Both the position numbers and the translations under genes were made by a program. The notes beneath the pieces are model-generated. The model was given only the letters and a program-made list of their open reading frames with translations, was not told the origin of the DNA and searched no databases. This document shows positions 21,870 to 34,781 of a stretch of DNA of 64,000 nt, piece after piece (position 1 is the first letter of the stretch; each line of letters begins with the position of its first letter). Location of the stretch: positions 2,840,932 to 2,904,931 of the forward strand of contig RPFO01000015.1 in NCBI GenBank assembly GCA_009746045.1, written 5' to 3'. This DNA comes from Mesostigma viride (lineage: Eukaryota; Streptophyta; Mesostigmatophyceae; Mesostigmatales; Mesostigmataceae).

Positions 21870-23570
21870 AGGTTATGCGTGCTAAAACCTGAACACAAGC
21901 TTAAGGGGGGTTTTCTTTGTGGGGGGTTTTCTTTGTATATGGCCACTTAGGCACGCTGTTTTCCATCCAAAAAGCCAGAAAGCATGCCCCACTCGATCAC
22001 AAAACATAAGCAAACGGCTAGGCACCACATCTGCCCTCACCTGCCCTCGGCATGGCCAACCTTGCCAGCGCAAGCATAGCAACACGATCGCTAGGCATAC
22101 ATGCCAAGAGAGCATACACTATACTCTACCCAAGGTTACCTTGTAAACTTCATGCCAAGAACTCAGCAAATCTATGATCAAAAGCACATATGGTTAACTC
22201 TAGCACACTGATGACGACACATGCTCAAGGTTGGGGGTCACTGTGGCACGCACTGATGGGTTTCCTAGACGACCACTCACCACCTGACGAGGCGCTAAGG
22301 ACCACTCAGAAAGCAAGTAAACACAATCACACTTTACATGCCATCAACATGGATCAAATCCATGCTGAATATGTTATGAAGTACAAAGGGGTGGCCACGC
22401 ACCTCATACTCCTTCACCGTCCCTCGAGCATGGCCAGACTTATAAGTACGTGAATAGCAATTATGATGATGGCACTAACATGCATTACCAGCATTTTCTA
22501 TGTTTCTCCCAGGTTAGAATGTAAGGGTTATGCCAACCAAGCTTACCAACACAGCAACAACTCCTTAACTGCCCTACCCGACATGGGCAACAAACTGGAA
22601 CTATGGAGGGCAAGGAACCAAGGAGATCATGGCATACAAAGCTTGCATGCAGTCGACCATCAACCATGGTTGGCTCAGCACATTGCTGTCTTGTCACATC
22701 ATCATAACAAGGAAAGCTCAAATAAACCAATGATGGCAGCTATCTACATGCAGTCACACAAATGCAATATCTCCAACATGATCGTAGATAAAAAAACTTC
22801 CTTTCCTGCACGATAAAATGCAAAGAAACCAGTGGCGGCCGTTCAGCTTCTGACCGCTGTGATGCCGCTGCGAGGAAAGGGTGCGTCACTATCACACAAC
22901 AAGAAGCGTCCATACGCACAACATCCTTGCCAGAACACGTGCTATGAAATCCCTTACGCCTTCCCTAGGATCTATCGGCTGAGACTGAAGCGGATTTGAT
23001 CAAGACATCAACGAAAACAAGCTAAAGCTGCCAGGTATTCGACAACACAACGGCAAGCGACGGCGAGCTAGCTGGCGGAAACTGACCAAAACGAACGCAA
23101 AAAACTTCGAACGATGAGCTCTTCGAAGAAAGAACTGATAGTAGACAACAGTCGCCACAAATCTATACCTTGCCCTCGTAGATCCCTCGCCCAGGCGCGC
23201 AACAACGGCCGTTCTTCCATGGAAGGTTCCGACATGCACTGCGCAGGCCTGAAGAAATACTTACCGAGAATGGCCGAAAATGTAGCAAAAAGCACCCGTT
23301 CGGTTTAGAATTCGATGCTACCGATAAGAATGCATCCTTCACGGTCAAAAAGACCCCCAAAACTGAGAATTTACTGCCGCTATCACGAATTATTTTTTAT
23401 TCCGCGCGACCAAAAAATGCAGATTCCCCCCCATGCCGATGGCAGTAAAAGAAAGCAGCGATATTGTAAACCAGCCACTTGCCGCCGCAATCCAACATCA
23501 TTAAATCATCGTCTTCAACATCCAAGCATTCTTTTTGCATTTCTCTAGCCCTACATTGCTAGTTTCGCCT
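21870..23570. other. Stretch with no recognised feature
   Basis: Mixed composition, only short unrelated frames on both strands. I could not support a gene, RNA or mobile element. Confidence 0.5.
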
Positions 23571-25916
23571 AAACGCAGTCGCCATGGCCACTTATCATGT
23601 GCTGAATTGCCTTGGTCTAAGGTGTCACTCACCCTTGGCACTGAGTGATGCATTGAGCCTTGATGATGGTCGCGGTCTTGGGTTACCTGAGTCGTTCCAA
23701 GACCGTTGGTTGCTTTCACCATTCCAGTTGCGAGAGACTGATGAGTGTGCCTTGTTCATTTAGGGCCACTTGTTTGTGGGTTGAGATGTGGCTGCAGGCT
23801 TTCCCTCACCCTCGCCCCCTGAGTCTTGTCTTAGAGGGGAGGAGATCTATGAGGTCTATGGCAGATGGACATCACTAATTGCCTGTGAAACTGATTGGGA
23901 TTTTCAGTTTCTTCTTTTGTTACCTCATAGATCCCATTCGGTCCTGGTGACCTGTGCCTTCTTGGCGGATTTGCTGTGGTCACCTGAATGAGGGCCTGAG
24001 GACATTTTCTGTCTTCCAGTTCTGGGCCTATGGTCTACATGACAATTGTGGTCAAAATGCTTTGGTCAACAAGTTCTGCTTCCAGTGGTTGACATCCAGA
24101 GACGTCTTCCTGCTGCAGTTTTCCTTCTTGGAGCCGATCCAGTGTTTGACCTGCAATCCAGAATGTGGACCTCGGATGGAGAATCTGGAGTGGCCAGATT
24201 TGCATGGGATGGAAAATCTGGAGTGGCCAGATTTGGATGGGTTGGAGAATCTGGGGTGGCCAGATTTTGGAGATCAGTTTTTACTACGTGCTTGCACTGA
24301 TCCAGTTGTGGTAGACCTTGTCTTGGACGCGTGGACTTGGTGCAGTCTACCTACTTTCTATGGATCCAGTTTGGGATGTGCAGATATGGCACAGTCTTTG
24401 TTGCTAGTGGGATAGGCAGAGAGAATCTGTTATGATGCTTACTGTGATGGGCATGGCGGATTCCAGGAGTGAGCCCTCTCAACACTGTGGTTCCTTATTC
24501 TCTGCTTATGTGTCTTTTGAGGCCATACTTGCCTTTCTTTAGAAGACACTCCCTGTACCAGCATATCCTGTTCCAGTTGTTTTTCCAATTCCAGATCTGC
24601 TTCCAGTTGCTATTTCCAGTTCCAAGTTCCAGTTCCAGTCCTGTTTCCAGACTTTTTCAGTCTTCAGCTTTAAGGCGGCTGTTCCTTTCACCTGCCTTGT
24701 TTGATACCAGTTGTGATGACGTTGTACTTGGATAGTACTAGGGTCTTTTCTCTGTCATGAGTTGCAGGATGAGCCCAGTACCAGTTCGTCTTTTTTCTGG
24801 CTGGAGTCCCAGGAGAAGACAGTAGTTGGTTTTAAGTATATTTTGGGTTTTATTTTGTGTTTTTTCTGTGTTTTTGAGTTTTGTGGTAGTGTGACAACTT
24901 CCTCCCCAGATAGGATGTGTTATGTGTTCAGGCTGTGAGTCTTGCCCATGAACTCAGTTCCCAAGAGGGTTGATGACGCCTTTGTGGTCGAGACTTAAGG
25001 CCTGGAGGGATAACTGGGTCATGCGGCCAGCCTGTGATTTGCAGACCATTTCCTTTGTCCATAGACTCAGATCCTTGCAGGGTCAATGATGCCGTGTTGG
25101 CGGAGACTTGAGGCCTGTGGGGATGCTGGCAGTCATGCGACTGGTCTGTTTGGCAGAGCTGGTAGCTCTGTTCTTGGGGGGAGGAATGTAACAGTATTTT
25201 CTGACAGTGTGTATACTGTTACATCCAAGTGGACGTGAACTTGGAGTTCAGCGTTCAGTGTAAATGGCTGAGTCTTTTGTACGGCCAAAGTGTAATGATT
25301 CCTGGCCTGACTTTACTTTTTGGGACTTATATGCGGAGTGCCCTTTTGATGGTCCTTTGTGTTGGGCCCTGGACGGTACGGGACAGTACCTTGGAATCTA
25401 TGTGTAATCTGACTGATGTCAGTTAGTATCTTTCGTAAGTTAGGGGTGTAAAGCATATAGAGAGAGAACCTTACCGGTTCATCTGTGTTCTGATTGGCTG
25501 AGACCTGTAGGATTGCGTTGGACTCCTCTGTGTCGGCGGGGACATAAGCTTTGCCTGTTTGTCACCATAGCCATCAGGCGGATACCCCCAATTATGTGAA
25601 GTTATTTCTAATAACCAAACATGCTCACTTCAGGCCCTGTTATTGGACAGCCATATCCGATAGACAGGAAGTCTTGTGTCTGCACGAACAAGCAGAGAGA
25701 CGCCCGACCAAAAGGGGACCACCGCTCTCTATCGCGTAAGTACCGTCTCGTAGGAGAGGCCTCTAGACGGGAAACGACCACCCTCTACGATTCCTGGAGA
25801 GTGCTAGGAATCTCCCCTGTCTCTTGGGGTTTGATAAGTCCGTTCTGTCTTTAATGACAGGAGGTAAAAGATCTGTGCATTTAGTGGAGCAGAGACCACC
25901 ATTTTATTCTGTTACA
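23570..25916 (+). mobile_element. 3' portion of an LTR retroelement split by inversion
   Basis: The internal stretch, rich in CCAGTT-type words, leads into a polypurine tract (25176-25186, GGGGGGAGGAA) and an LTR at 25187-25916. The other portion of the same element lies in reverse at about 29770-34322. The target duplication is GCAAC (25917-25921), matching GTTGC at 34323-34327 on the other side. Internal sequence has no recognised coding domain and is broken. The left border (about 23570) is inferred from the change in sequence style. Confidence 0.6.
25187..25916 (+). repeat. LTR (730 bp) of the inverted element, + orientation
   Basis: Starts TGTAACAGTATTTTC and ends TTTATTCTGTTACA, with standard TG...CA ends and an 8-bp terminal inverted repeat. 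It is the reverse complement of 33593-34322, with only about two differences noticed, so the insertion is young. The polypurine tract on its left shows it is the 3' LTR. Confidence 0.9.
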
Positions 25917-26211
25917 GCAACCAGCCGACCCTACAGGTCCCCACCTAACCTCAGCTGGTGCAACCAAACACGAATCTTTGCAAGCAAGTCGTATAAAACC
26001 TACAATTAATTTTCTCGGACCGCTAATTAATAGCCACCGACCCTTATAAACAACCGGGTCATCCAAGGAATATTCGGGCGAACAGGAAACCCATTTGTAC
26101 AGATCGAATTAGTCAGCCCATGTCGCAGACAGCCTTCCACATCCAGGCCAAGGCATGGCGGCCTTATCTTTCCCGCATGCGTTAATTAAACTATATTCAG
26201 AGAAAACCGAT
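25917..26211 (-). repeat. Repeat X, inverted 5' piece
   Basis: Reverse complement of about 17472-17768 of the left copy of X. It adjoins the LTR at the GCAAC duplication and is cut by the Harbinger element on the other side. Confidence 0.9.
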
Positions 26212-26456
26212 TAAGGCCCGGTCTATACGGATTTTAAGTTAAAACCGAACCGGTCATTTTTAGCTGAAAATTGGGTCCGGAGGTAAAAATTTCAGTCTAC
26301 ACGAAACTCAACTGTCTGGACCGCAAGTAGAGTGGTTCCCGCCAAGTCGATGACGTGGCGCCAGCTCCGTGCCCGGGCAATCAGGCAATTATTACAGGCA
26401 ATTAAACCCAAAACACTGACGGCGGGGAAGGGGAAGATGACCCGCGGTCGCCAGCC

Positions 26457-26597
26457 ATGGCGGACAATGCCGAAGGAGATGGACCTAACCTGCCACCCGA
26501 AGCGCGAAATCATTGCGTGCCATGCGGAGTCGCCCATGGGAAAGCGCCGAAAGTGGACGATGAGAGAAAAAGCGCGTTTCGGGCATGTCCTAATTGA
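26457..26597 (+). CDS. Small ORF in Harbinger, possible exon
   Basis: A well-placed ATG (GCCATGG context) opens 46 codons, beginning MADNAEGDGPNLPPE and including CVPCG. Harbinger elements usually have a second, Myb-like gene; another frame over the same bases contains KRRKWTMREKARF, which recalls a Myb/SANT start. Neither can be confirmed from sequence alone. Confidence 0.2.
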   Translation: MADNAEGDGPNLPPEARNHCVPCGVAHGKAPKVDDERKSAFRACPN

Positions 26598-27904
26598 CGA
26601 AAGCATCCGAGGATATATCGGTTTCTTTTTACTTTTTATGATGATTTGTAGTCGTAAACTTGCAAGGGTGGCCAGAAATCGCCGAATCTAGCGACCATGC
26701 TGCACAACTTTGGTGTGCCGCAATGCGCCATTATGCGGCCACCGCCTGGGCTAAGGTAATGCCAGCCATGCCAGGTAAAGCTGAGTTATCGTTTCCTTGT
26801 CGACGTATGACGTTTATGTATACGTTCTAGCTTGTGTAGCACATTCTTTTTGCATTATTCATGTTCTTTCTTGACCATGGCCTGGCCCCTTCCTAAAACA
26901 CCATTCATAGATGCCTCCCTCAGTCAGTTGACCTGCCATAGTGTGATGGTGATAAGTTTTAGAGGCTGTATGGGTTTGAATACCTCCATATATGTTTGTT
27001 ATACATTTCCCACACACATATTGCATGAGTGAGAGGCAGTTGGCTGGTCTCTGTGGCATCATCAAGCATGTAACCGGTGAGTAGAAGCTTCCCATTGTCA
27101 GTGAGCATGTGCCACCAGGTGTGATGCAGGCCATCACCTGGCAAGCTATAGCAGCTTAGGCCTAGTTTATCCTTGCTAGGGCAAACTGAAATAGGCTTAA
27201 AATCACTAGTTTGTTGGTGGCTGCCTCCTAGAATGCATGCCTTGCGTAGGGTGTCCGTACCACGTTACCTACGTGCATGGACAAGGTGGCAGCTGCACAT
27301 AGGTGCCATGTAAGGGCAGTGTGATGATGCAGTTATGTTTCCCCATCATTGTGGAAGGGAAATGTATTGTACGGCATGGTTGGTGGCCTTATTAGTAGGT
27401 AGTATGCCAAGCCCTACCCCCTTGGTTGCTTTATACCAACGGTACCCCTATGGGCTGTACTGGGTGTAGCTGCTGGTATACCCAACCAAGTGATGACCCC
27501 AATGGCTCAAACTGCTCAGCAACTGATTGTTTATCATCCCTGAAGTGGTAGGTGCCTAGCTCTTATAACATGATTCAAAATGCACATTCTACCAAAACTG
27601 AAAACACGCGTCTTGACCGCCCTGACTTTGACGGTAGTTATACATGGCCTACCCTGCATATATGTAAGGTTGTGATGTATCAACCCGAAGAGCAACTCAT
27701 GGACATGCTTGGCCCCCAAGGACAGCCATTGGATATGGGTAGGTTGGATGGCATCTGGTTTGCAAAGTTGTGAAGTTACAGCCGATGCATCGGCAGTATT
27801 TCTGCCCATTTAGGGGTTAAGTTAGACAACTGTGATGACTACCATTGCACATGCATCCTTTTTGACATTACAATAGCGGGATTAGGCAACATTCTCATCC
27901 TCAC

Positions 27905-28595
27905 CGCTTGTGGGTAAAAAAAAAATGGCAACCAAACACCATGCCACATGTGGCACACTCAAGCATACACCAAGGTGGGTAAAAAAAACTGGCAACCAAA
28001 CACCATGACACACGTGGCACACTCAAGCATTATACACCAAGGTGGGTAAAAAAAACTGGCAACCAAACACCATGACACACGTGGCACACTCAAGCATACA
28101 CCAAGGTGGGTAAAAAAAACTGGCAACCAAACACCATGCCACACGTGGCACACTCAAGCATACACCAAGGTGGGTAAAAAAAACTCAGTGGCAACCAAAC
28201 ACCATGCCACACGTGGCACACTCAAGCATACACCAAGGCGGGTAAAAAAAAACTGGCAACCAAACACCATGCCACACGTGGCACACTCAAGCATACACCA
28301 AGGTGGGTAAAAGAAACTGGCAACCAAACACCATGCCACACGTGGCACACTCAAGCATTATACACCAAGGTGGGTAAAAAAAAACTGGCAACCAAACACC
28401 ATGCCACACGTGGCACACTCAAGCATACACCCAGGTGGGTAAAAGAAACTGGCAACCAAACACCATGCCACACGTGGCACACTCAAGCATTATTATACAC
28501 CAAGGTGGGTAAAAAAAACTGGCAACCAAACACCATGCCACACGTGGCACACTCAAGCATTATACAGCAAGGTGGGTAAAAAAAACTGGCTAGCA
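27905..28595 (+). repeat. Minisatellite of about 63 bp, eleven units
   Basis: Units contain CACCATGCCACACGTGGCAC, ACTCAAGCATACACC, AAGGTGGGTAAAA and ACTGGCAACCAAA. Units vary by a few bases and by TTA insertions. The core CCACACGTGG is a short palindrome. The array lies directly downstream of the Harbinger transposase. Spurious Cys/Val/Phe-rich frames arise from it. Confidence 0.95.
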
Positions 28596-29155
28596 TGTTG
28601 CATGTCGTAGGTCACATGTCAATGCACGGTGAAGGATGCCAAAGCGGTGAATAAGAATCCCAAATGCACGCTCTATGACCTGCCTGTACAAAGAGATGTA
28701 ATAGTTACATGCGTCCTCTTGGACGTTGAGACCCCTTCCTGGGTAGGGAGTCACAAGCCAAGGCTTGATGGTGTATGCCTCATCTGCACCTATGTAGAAT
28801 CCTTCTGGCAGGCCAACACGTGCCAATTCCGTGTGCGAGGAGCTGACACGAAATGCGACACTGTCATGGGTACTGCCGCAACATTTCTTGGAGCCATACA
28901 GAAAACGACATTTCGAATCGCACACAGCTTGCATGACAAGCGCATAAAACCCCTTTTGATTGTAGTACTGCCTGGGGTTCGCTACCTCCGACTTGAAGTT
29001 TTTTTTTTTATCTTGATTGCGATACCATCGAGCGCACCAACACAACCATCAACAACTCCCCTGGTCGTCTGGTTGAAACCATCGGCCAAACGCGACAGTT
29101 CGCCCGAATCATCCGTGGTTGCGAGTGCGCTTCTCATTAGCAGCTCGCGGCAAGC
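28590..29155 (-). pseudogene. Harbinger DDE transposase (decayed)
   Basis: Minus-strand sequence shows the DDE_Tnp_4 pattern in order: GCVGALDGIAIKI (first Asp), NPRQYYNQKGFYALVMQAVC, then GSTHDSVAF (second Asp), GLPEGFYIGADEAY, WLVTPYPGRGL, and VIERAFGIL (catalytic Glu). The family cuts and pastes at TWA sites. An A-run at about 29000-29010 changes the reading frame between the first block and the rest, and a stop precedes the block near 29155, so this copy is not functional as read. The N-terminal helix-turn-helix region is poorly preserved (29160-29400). Confidence 0.88.
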
Positions 29156-32100
29156 CAAACCGACTTACGTAGGGCTTGGAAACGTGCACCACGCCTTGAG
29201 AGACGTCTTTATCCTGTACGCCTTCCCATCATCTTCAAATCCTGCAAATCATTCCAGTCCTCCCTGTCAATCCTGTCCTTGTCGGGCTTGCACATAAGGT
29301 GGTATGACTGGCGAGACATTATGGCCGAGTGTTTTCGTGCTTTAAATACGCAACTGAAATGGTCGGAATTACCAACTGCAATGGCACACACAGCTATGGC
29401 AACCAGCCTTCACGTCGGTAGTAGCAGCCCGACCACCAGGGTTTTCCCGCCAATTATTCCTTTTTAACTTTTAACTCCGAAAAAAAAATAACAGGGGTCC
29501 GTGGCCAAGCCCGTCTGGAGTTATTTTTTATCTCCGGTGAGTTAAAACCGCAAGTTATTTTTCACCGTTGGATGAAAACCGGCCCTCAATCTCACCGTCC
29601 ATTGTTTCCCGCCACTTTTAACTCCGCGAAGTTAAATCCCGTATAGACCGGGCCTAAGGGGACGTGGCGCGCCGAATATTTTCCGCGCGAAAAAATTAGC
29701 GGCACCGGCCGTACCGTGAAAAGTGGGTGCTCCGTGCGCGCACCACTTGAGGAACTTTGATCATGCAGAGCCATGGTCCAACTACTCAACAGCTGGTAAA
29801 CTGGAGACAACCAGCACGTAAGCGTATTCACTCATCTGTCCGCCTCGGGTAAACTGGAAACAACCAGAAGGCACTGGCCAAACAGAGGTACTGTCTCTGC
29901 ATGGTGAACTGGATACCACCAGCAGACAAACTCGTTCCCAAATCTGCCACTGATTAACTGGATGCAATCAGCAGGCAAACTGCCAACAATCTGCCAACGG
30001 CGTGGTCACAGGACAGTCATGGGTTAGTCACAGGAAGGGGGATGGGGCCAGCCAACCCTGTCAAGGTGTAGGGGTGAGGGCATCTCAAACCCACAAGACA
30101 ACAAGGTCAGACAGGCTCCCTCCATAAGATGTTCCTGTGAGACCACACAACCTGGATTAATCCTTGACAGCCATAAGGTTGCAGATTGATGTCAAGCAGC
30201 GGGTAAGGCTGACGAGGTCAACACAAAGAGAGCTCACAGCTCCTAGGTTAAGACTCTCAGCAACAGTATCACAACCCATCCTAGGTACAAAAATTGTCCA
30301 TTGATCCAGAACGCTGTTGTACTGTGGGCAGCTCAAGGGCGGAAGGGTCCGTCAGCATAGAGAAATACTCAAGAGCTGTAGCAAGACCCCTTGCATCATG
30401 TACAACTGAAGGTGAGTGAGTAGGCACTCAGGGTACAGATGCCAGCATACTGTTGTACCCAATTAAAACTCTATCAGAGAGAGGCTCTCAGACAGACATG
30501 AGAGGATATCACAAAGTCCACTCATGGGAGGCAGCAAGATAGACAAAGAAATGAACAGAGGTGAGAGGTGAGAGCTTCCCAAGACAAGGATTAGCAAGCA
30601 AGGAAAGATCAGAAGGGGGTCAAGAGGACAGTGACAAGGATCAATAACAAAGGCAAGCAATTGACAAGCAGTGAGGAGTTAGAGCAACAAGAGTCACCGG
30701 TAAACTCCACACTTAATGAATGCTCGTCTGCATCCCTGTTATGATAGCCACAAAACGTCCTTGACACACCCTAGCAACTCTGTTCATGATGTCCACTGCT
30801 CCAAAAGATGCACACCATTCGGCCACTCCATAGGCCGTGCGAATACTCAAAGCTCTCATAACGGTGAGAACTGAAGAAGATGAGTACTCTAGGTATGCAC
30901 ACAGTCTGTATACCTGGTGCACTGGAGTCACAGACTGCACGCGGAGAGAGAGAGAGCTTGAAAACAGGGAATCACATGAGAAGTATGACTCCCACTGTTT
31001 CTGACCATAAGAACTTCATCAGTAGTCAGCAGACAGCTAACAAGAAAGGCTTACATGCAGAGAAAGCCCAAGTGATTGAAGTCCAGGTCACTGAGGAAAA
31101 AGCAAAATAAGTAAAACTCAGCCATGGCGTACTGGCACATCATTTACCCTCAGGCAAGCTCTTATAAGACTGCAAACAACCAAAACCTCGTGGGGATTCT
31201 GGTATATCCAACACTGGGACAGATGCTAGTGACTGCTTTCATGACTGAAAAACAACTGTCACGCATCTATCAACCAACTGTACATCTTTCCATAATAAGG
31301 CAACCAGGGGCAACTGTATAGACGTCATCCATGATAAGCACAACGTCTACACCATCCCAATGGCCACAAGAAAGATGTAAACCTGAGTGACTGACGTAAG
31401 AGTTAGGCACTTGGAATCTACAGGCAGCCCTGGCAGGGTTAGGAGAGAAGCAAATTATTTTCTCCCAACAGGCAGCCCAAAACTGGTACAGAAAATACCG
31501 GCAGCCTTGGCAGGGTTAGGAGACAAACAAACTAAATTCTCCCAACAGGCGGCCTAAAACTAGAACTAAACAGTACAGGCAACCTTGGCAGGGTCAGGAG
31601 ACAAACAAACTGTTTCTCCCAACAGGTGGCCTATAATACTATGTAATACTGTATGGCCTAAATCAGGTGACAGGGAGACTGTTAGTGGCTCCCCTAAGCA
31701 GCAGGTCTTAACCAAGACACAGGGTGACAAGAGTCAACACGTCACAGCCCACGTGTCTAGGACAAGCCAGCTATAAAACTATGACTACAGCAGATTGCTA
31801 AAAGGCACTATTGCCAACCTGAGTCATCAAGGGCAGACGTAAAGTACGTCCTATGCAGCGAACTTGATGACCATACTCCTTATGGGACCCAGTGAACAAG
31901 CATCCTTTCTACTAAAAAAGAAGAAAAGGAAAGACTTGACACTGCCCATTACAATGTTCTCAGCAGTGAACAAAATAGCTAGTTCACGCAATCAAGGCAC
32001 CTATGTGTGCAAGACCAGAGAACATGGCAGGGATGCACCCAAGGAGGCACTGCAGAAGCATGCACTCAAAAGAGGCACCGCAGTAGCTACCTACAGCTGC

Positions 32101-33574
32101 AAGATGTCTATGCAACTGAAGAGGTGCACGTCATACTATCTATAGAGTGCAGTACTCTATCACATCTACAGAGGCAAGCCAAGCCATAGATGCAATAGAG
32201 CACACCATCCATAGATAATACAAGTGCCCATGACTACCCAGGACAGGGGTACAAGTTTCAGCCTGCACCAAGAAATAACATTGAATGCTGGCTGACCCAA
32301 GTCCTGGTTGTATTCTAAATAAACTACTGACTATCAAAACCATCCTGGAATAGATAGCCTTTCTATTACTAACTATAGCTGTGTGCTGGTACGTGCCAGA
32401 ACCATGCACAAGGTGTCTGGTCAGATCCACACCCTCCCAGAAAATTTTTACGGTGGGTGAGACCCTACAATGTACCAGATACACTACTAGAGGGCAGTGA
32501 CAGGCACCAATCAAAACATTTACTCCACGCAAGCCTATGGTGAGTGCTAAAAGCTCAGACTCACACAGCAATGCTAAAACAGCATCACAGGCATGGAATA
32601 ATGGAATGATGGGAACTAGGTTGTTCTCCTCCCACCCTATGGGCGAAGAAGCCAGCACTCCCTAACTAGGCACGCAGGTGTTAGGCACAACACCGTCAAG
32701 GTGTCAGCAGTATTACAGCACACCTTAAGAGACATGGGACTGTCACCCTTTTTTACAAGCCATGACTAGAACAGGGAAAAGACCTTCCTCCAAACTGCTT
32801 ACAGGACTGGGTCTTCTCCATTCTAGCATCATGGTGGTGAACAGAAAGAAAAATGTCTCATCCCCTAGGCATCTCTTCTGCAACCAAAAGAGATCACCAG
32901 GTGCCCACCTGCTTTTCAAGATGTTGGCCTAGCAGATGCCGTTGCAGCAGACGACGCTGTCGCCACAACCAGAAGTCGCTGCTACAGCCACACGGCGGCG
33001 CTAGAGCGAAAGGTTGTTGCCAAAACATGAAGAGGTTGTCACTAAAACTGGCAGATGTAGTCGTTGAAAAAGAAGGCATTGTCACGACTGGAAGAACTCG
33101 TTGCCACCACCACACTGTGTCGGCTGATTGTTGTTGTCGTGTAGAGCTCGTTGCCGTTTCAGCGGGTAGGGCAGATTGACGCACTGTCGAATAGTCGACA
33201 GCAGCAAAATCACTTGAGTTGGCTGGTCTGGTGCGTTAGCTTGGGCTCAAGAATATGTGGTCTGGCTCGGCTTGTTCGTGAGAACGTCCCATGCCAGACG
33301 CCTAGCCTATTCCGCAACACAGACTGCAAAAAGAAATTCGCTGCACAGTGAAGAATGCGCTCTATACAGGTCAGCAGGGTTAGTGAAACCACCAGGTGAC
33401 TGGCCGCTGAGCTAGATAGAAAGCTTTCTTCTAAATGTCTCAACCAAGACGAATGCTATCATTCTTGTTCTTCCCTCGGTAGAAAAAACGTAGGTAGGTG
33501 GAAATGGTTGATGTATACTGAAAGAGTCAGTACACGGAAACTCGTCCCATGCTTTGATAAGTCTGTTCAGAGGT

Positions 33575-33592
33575 CAAACCTCCGATTACCAA
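33575..33592 (-). other. Primer-binding site of the inverted LTR element
   Basis: Directly after the LTR end on the minus strand comes T then TGGTAATCGGAGGTT, complementary to a tRNA 3' end in CCA. It marks the adjoining LTR as the 5' LTR. Confidence 0.55.
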
Positions 33593-34322
33593 TGTAACAG
33601 AATAAAATGGTGGTCTCTGCTCCACTAAATGCACAGATCTTTTACCTCCTGTCATTAAAGACAGAACGGACTTATCAAACCCCAAGAGACAGGGGAGATT
33701 CCTAGCACTCTCCAGGAATCGTAGAGGGTGGTCGTTTCCCGTCTAGAGGCCTCTCCTACGAGACGGTACTTACGCGATAGAGAGCGGTGGTCCCCTTTTG
33801 GTCGGGCGTCTCTCTGCTTGTTCGTGCAGACACAAGACTTCCTGTCTATCGGATATGGCTGTCCAATAACAGGGCCTGAAGTGAGCATGTTTGGTTATTA
33901 GAAATAACTTCACATAATTGGGGGTATCCGCCTGATGGCTATGGTGACAAACAGGCAAAGCTTATGTCCCCGCCGACACAGAGGAGTCCAACGCAATCCT
34001 ACAGGTCTCAGCCAATCAGAACACAGATGAACCGGTAAGGTTCTCTCTCTATATGCTTTACACCCCTAACTTACGAAAGATACTAGCTGACATCAGTCAG
34101 ATTACACATAGATTCCAAGGTACTGTCCCGTACCGTCCAGGGCCCAACACAAAGGACCATCAAAAGGGCACTCCGCATATAAGTCCCAAAAAGTAAAGTC
34201 AGGCCAGGAATCATTACACTTTGGCCGTACAAAAGACTCAGCCATTTACACTGAACGCTGAACTCCGAGTTCACGTCCACTTGGATGTAACAGTATACAC
34301 ACTGTCAGAAAATACTGTTACA
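33593..34322 (-). repeat. LTR (730 bp) of the inverted element, - orientation
   Basis: Reverse complement of 25187-25916 with about two differences noticed. Followed by GTTGC (34323-34327), the target duplication, and the continuation of repeat X. Confidence 0.9.
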
Positions 34323-34781
34323 GTTGCTTAACGAATCTTTGGCTGATTTGGGTTCTTTAGTGAGTCGTGATTAATTATTGTATAGTGGATTCGGACCGGC
34401 CCAAGGGGTCGATGGGCGAGTTTTATGTTTGTCAGTCTTGGGAACCTTGTACAACTACCTGTACGGTTAACGCACTAGCCTGGGGGTGCGTGGCCACGTT
34501 GTTTGTAGTGGCGTTTTCAGCACTGTTCAGGCCGGCGTGTGACGCATGCCGGTGTTAATTAATTTAGGATGATGTCAGCTTGTGTGTCGGCGGGCCATGC
34601 CTTAAGCAAGCTAGGCAGGCAATGATCCGCAATTGTTTCTTTCCCCTCCCTCCCACCCTGGAGGCTTCTTGCTTCCGCGTGCGGATTGAGAAACCTTAAG
34701 GCCACTGTTAACTGCTGCATTTGTGGCAGGGCTCCACTTATTGTATTCAATCAAATGCTGGTCTTCTTGGGAGCTGAGTGA
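34323..34781 (+). repeat. Repeat X, right copy, 3' piece
   Basis: Matches the left copy from about 17765, without the 2-kb tandem element and without about 0.8 kb further on. Ends at GAGCTGAGTGA like the left copy. Confidence 0.9.

Larger units (their letters stand above)
26215..29654 (-). mobile_element. PIF/Harbinger DNA transposon
   Basis: Terminal inverted repeats start GGCCCGGTCTATACGG at both ends, flanked by a TAA target duplication (26212-26214 and 29655-29657), the TWA-type duplication typical of PIF/Harbinger. A DDE transposase remnant lies on the minus strand at about 28590-29155. The interior also carries a 63-bp minisatellite (27905-28595) and non-coding sequence (26700-27900). 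It is inserted at the edge of repeat X. Confidence 0.92.
29770..34322 (-). mobile_element. 5' portion of the LTR retroelement split by inversion
   Basis: On the minus strand: 5' LTR (34322-33593), a primer-binding-like site starting TTGGTAATCGGAGG (33592-33575), then about 3.8 kb of internal sequence rich in the same CCAGTT words as 23570-25186. A minus-strand frame of 172 codons at 32140-32658 contains ESELLALTIGLRG and may be a remnant of an RNase H-like domain, but this is weak. Broken; several breaks. 29658-29770 is GC-rich sequence of unknown origin. Confidence 0.55.

Noticed and set aside
27905-28595. Regularly spaced repeats resembling a CRISPR array
   Set aside because: Units are contiguous minisatellite copies without unique spacers, in a eukaryotic transposon.
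32140-32658. RNase H domain on the minus strand
   Set aside because: Only a single ESELLAL-like motif; catalytic pattern not convincing, kept only as a remark.
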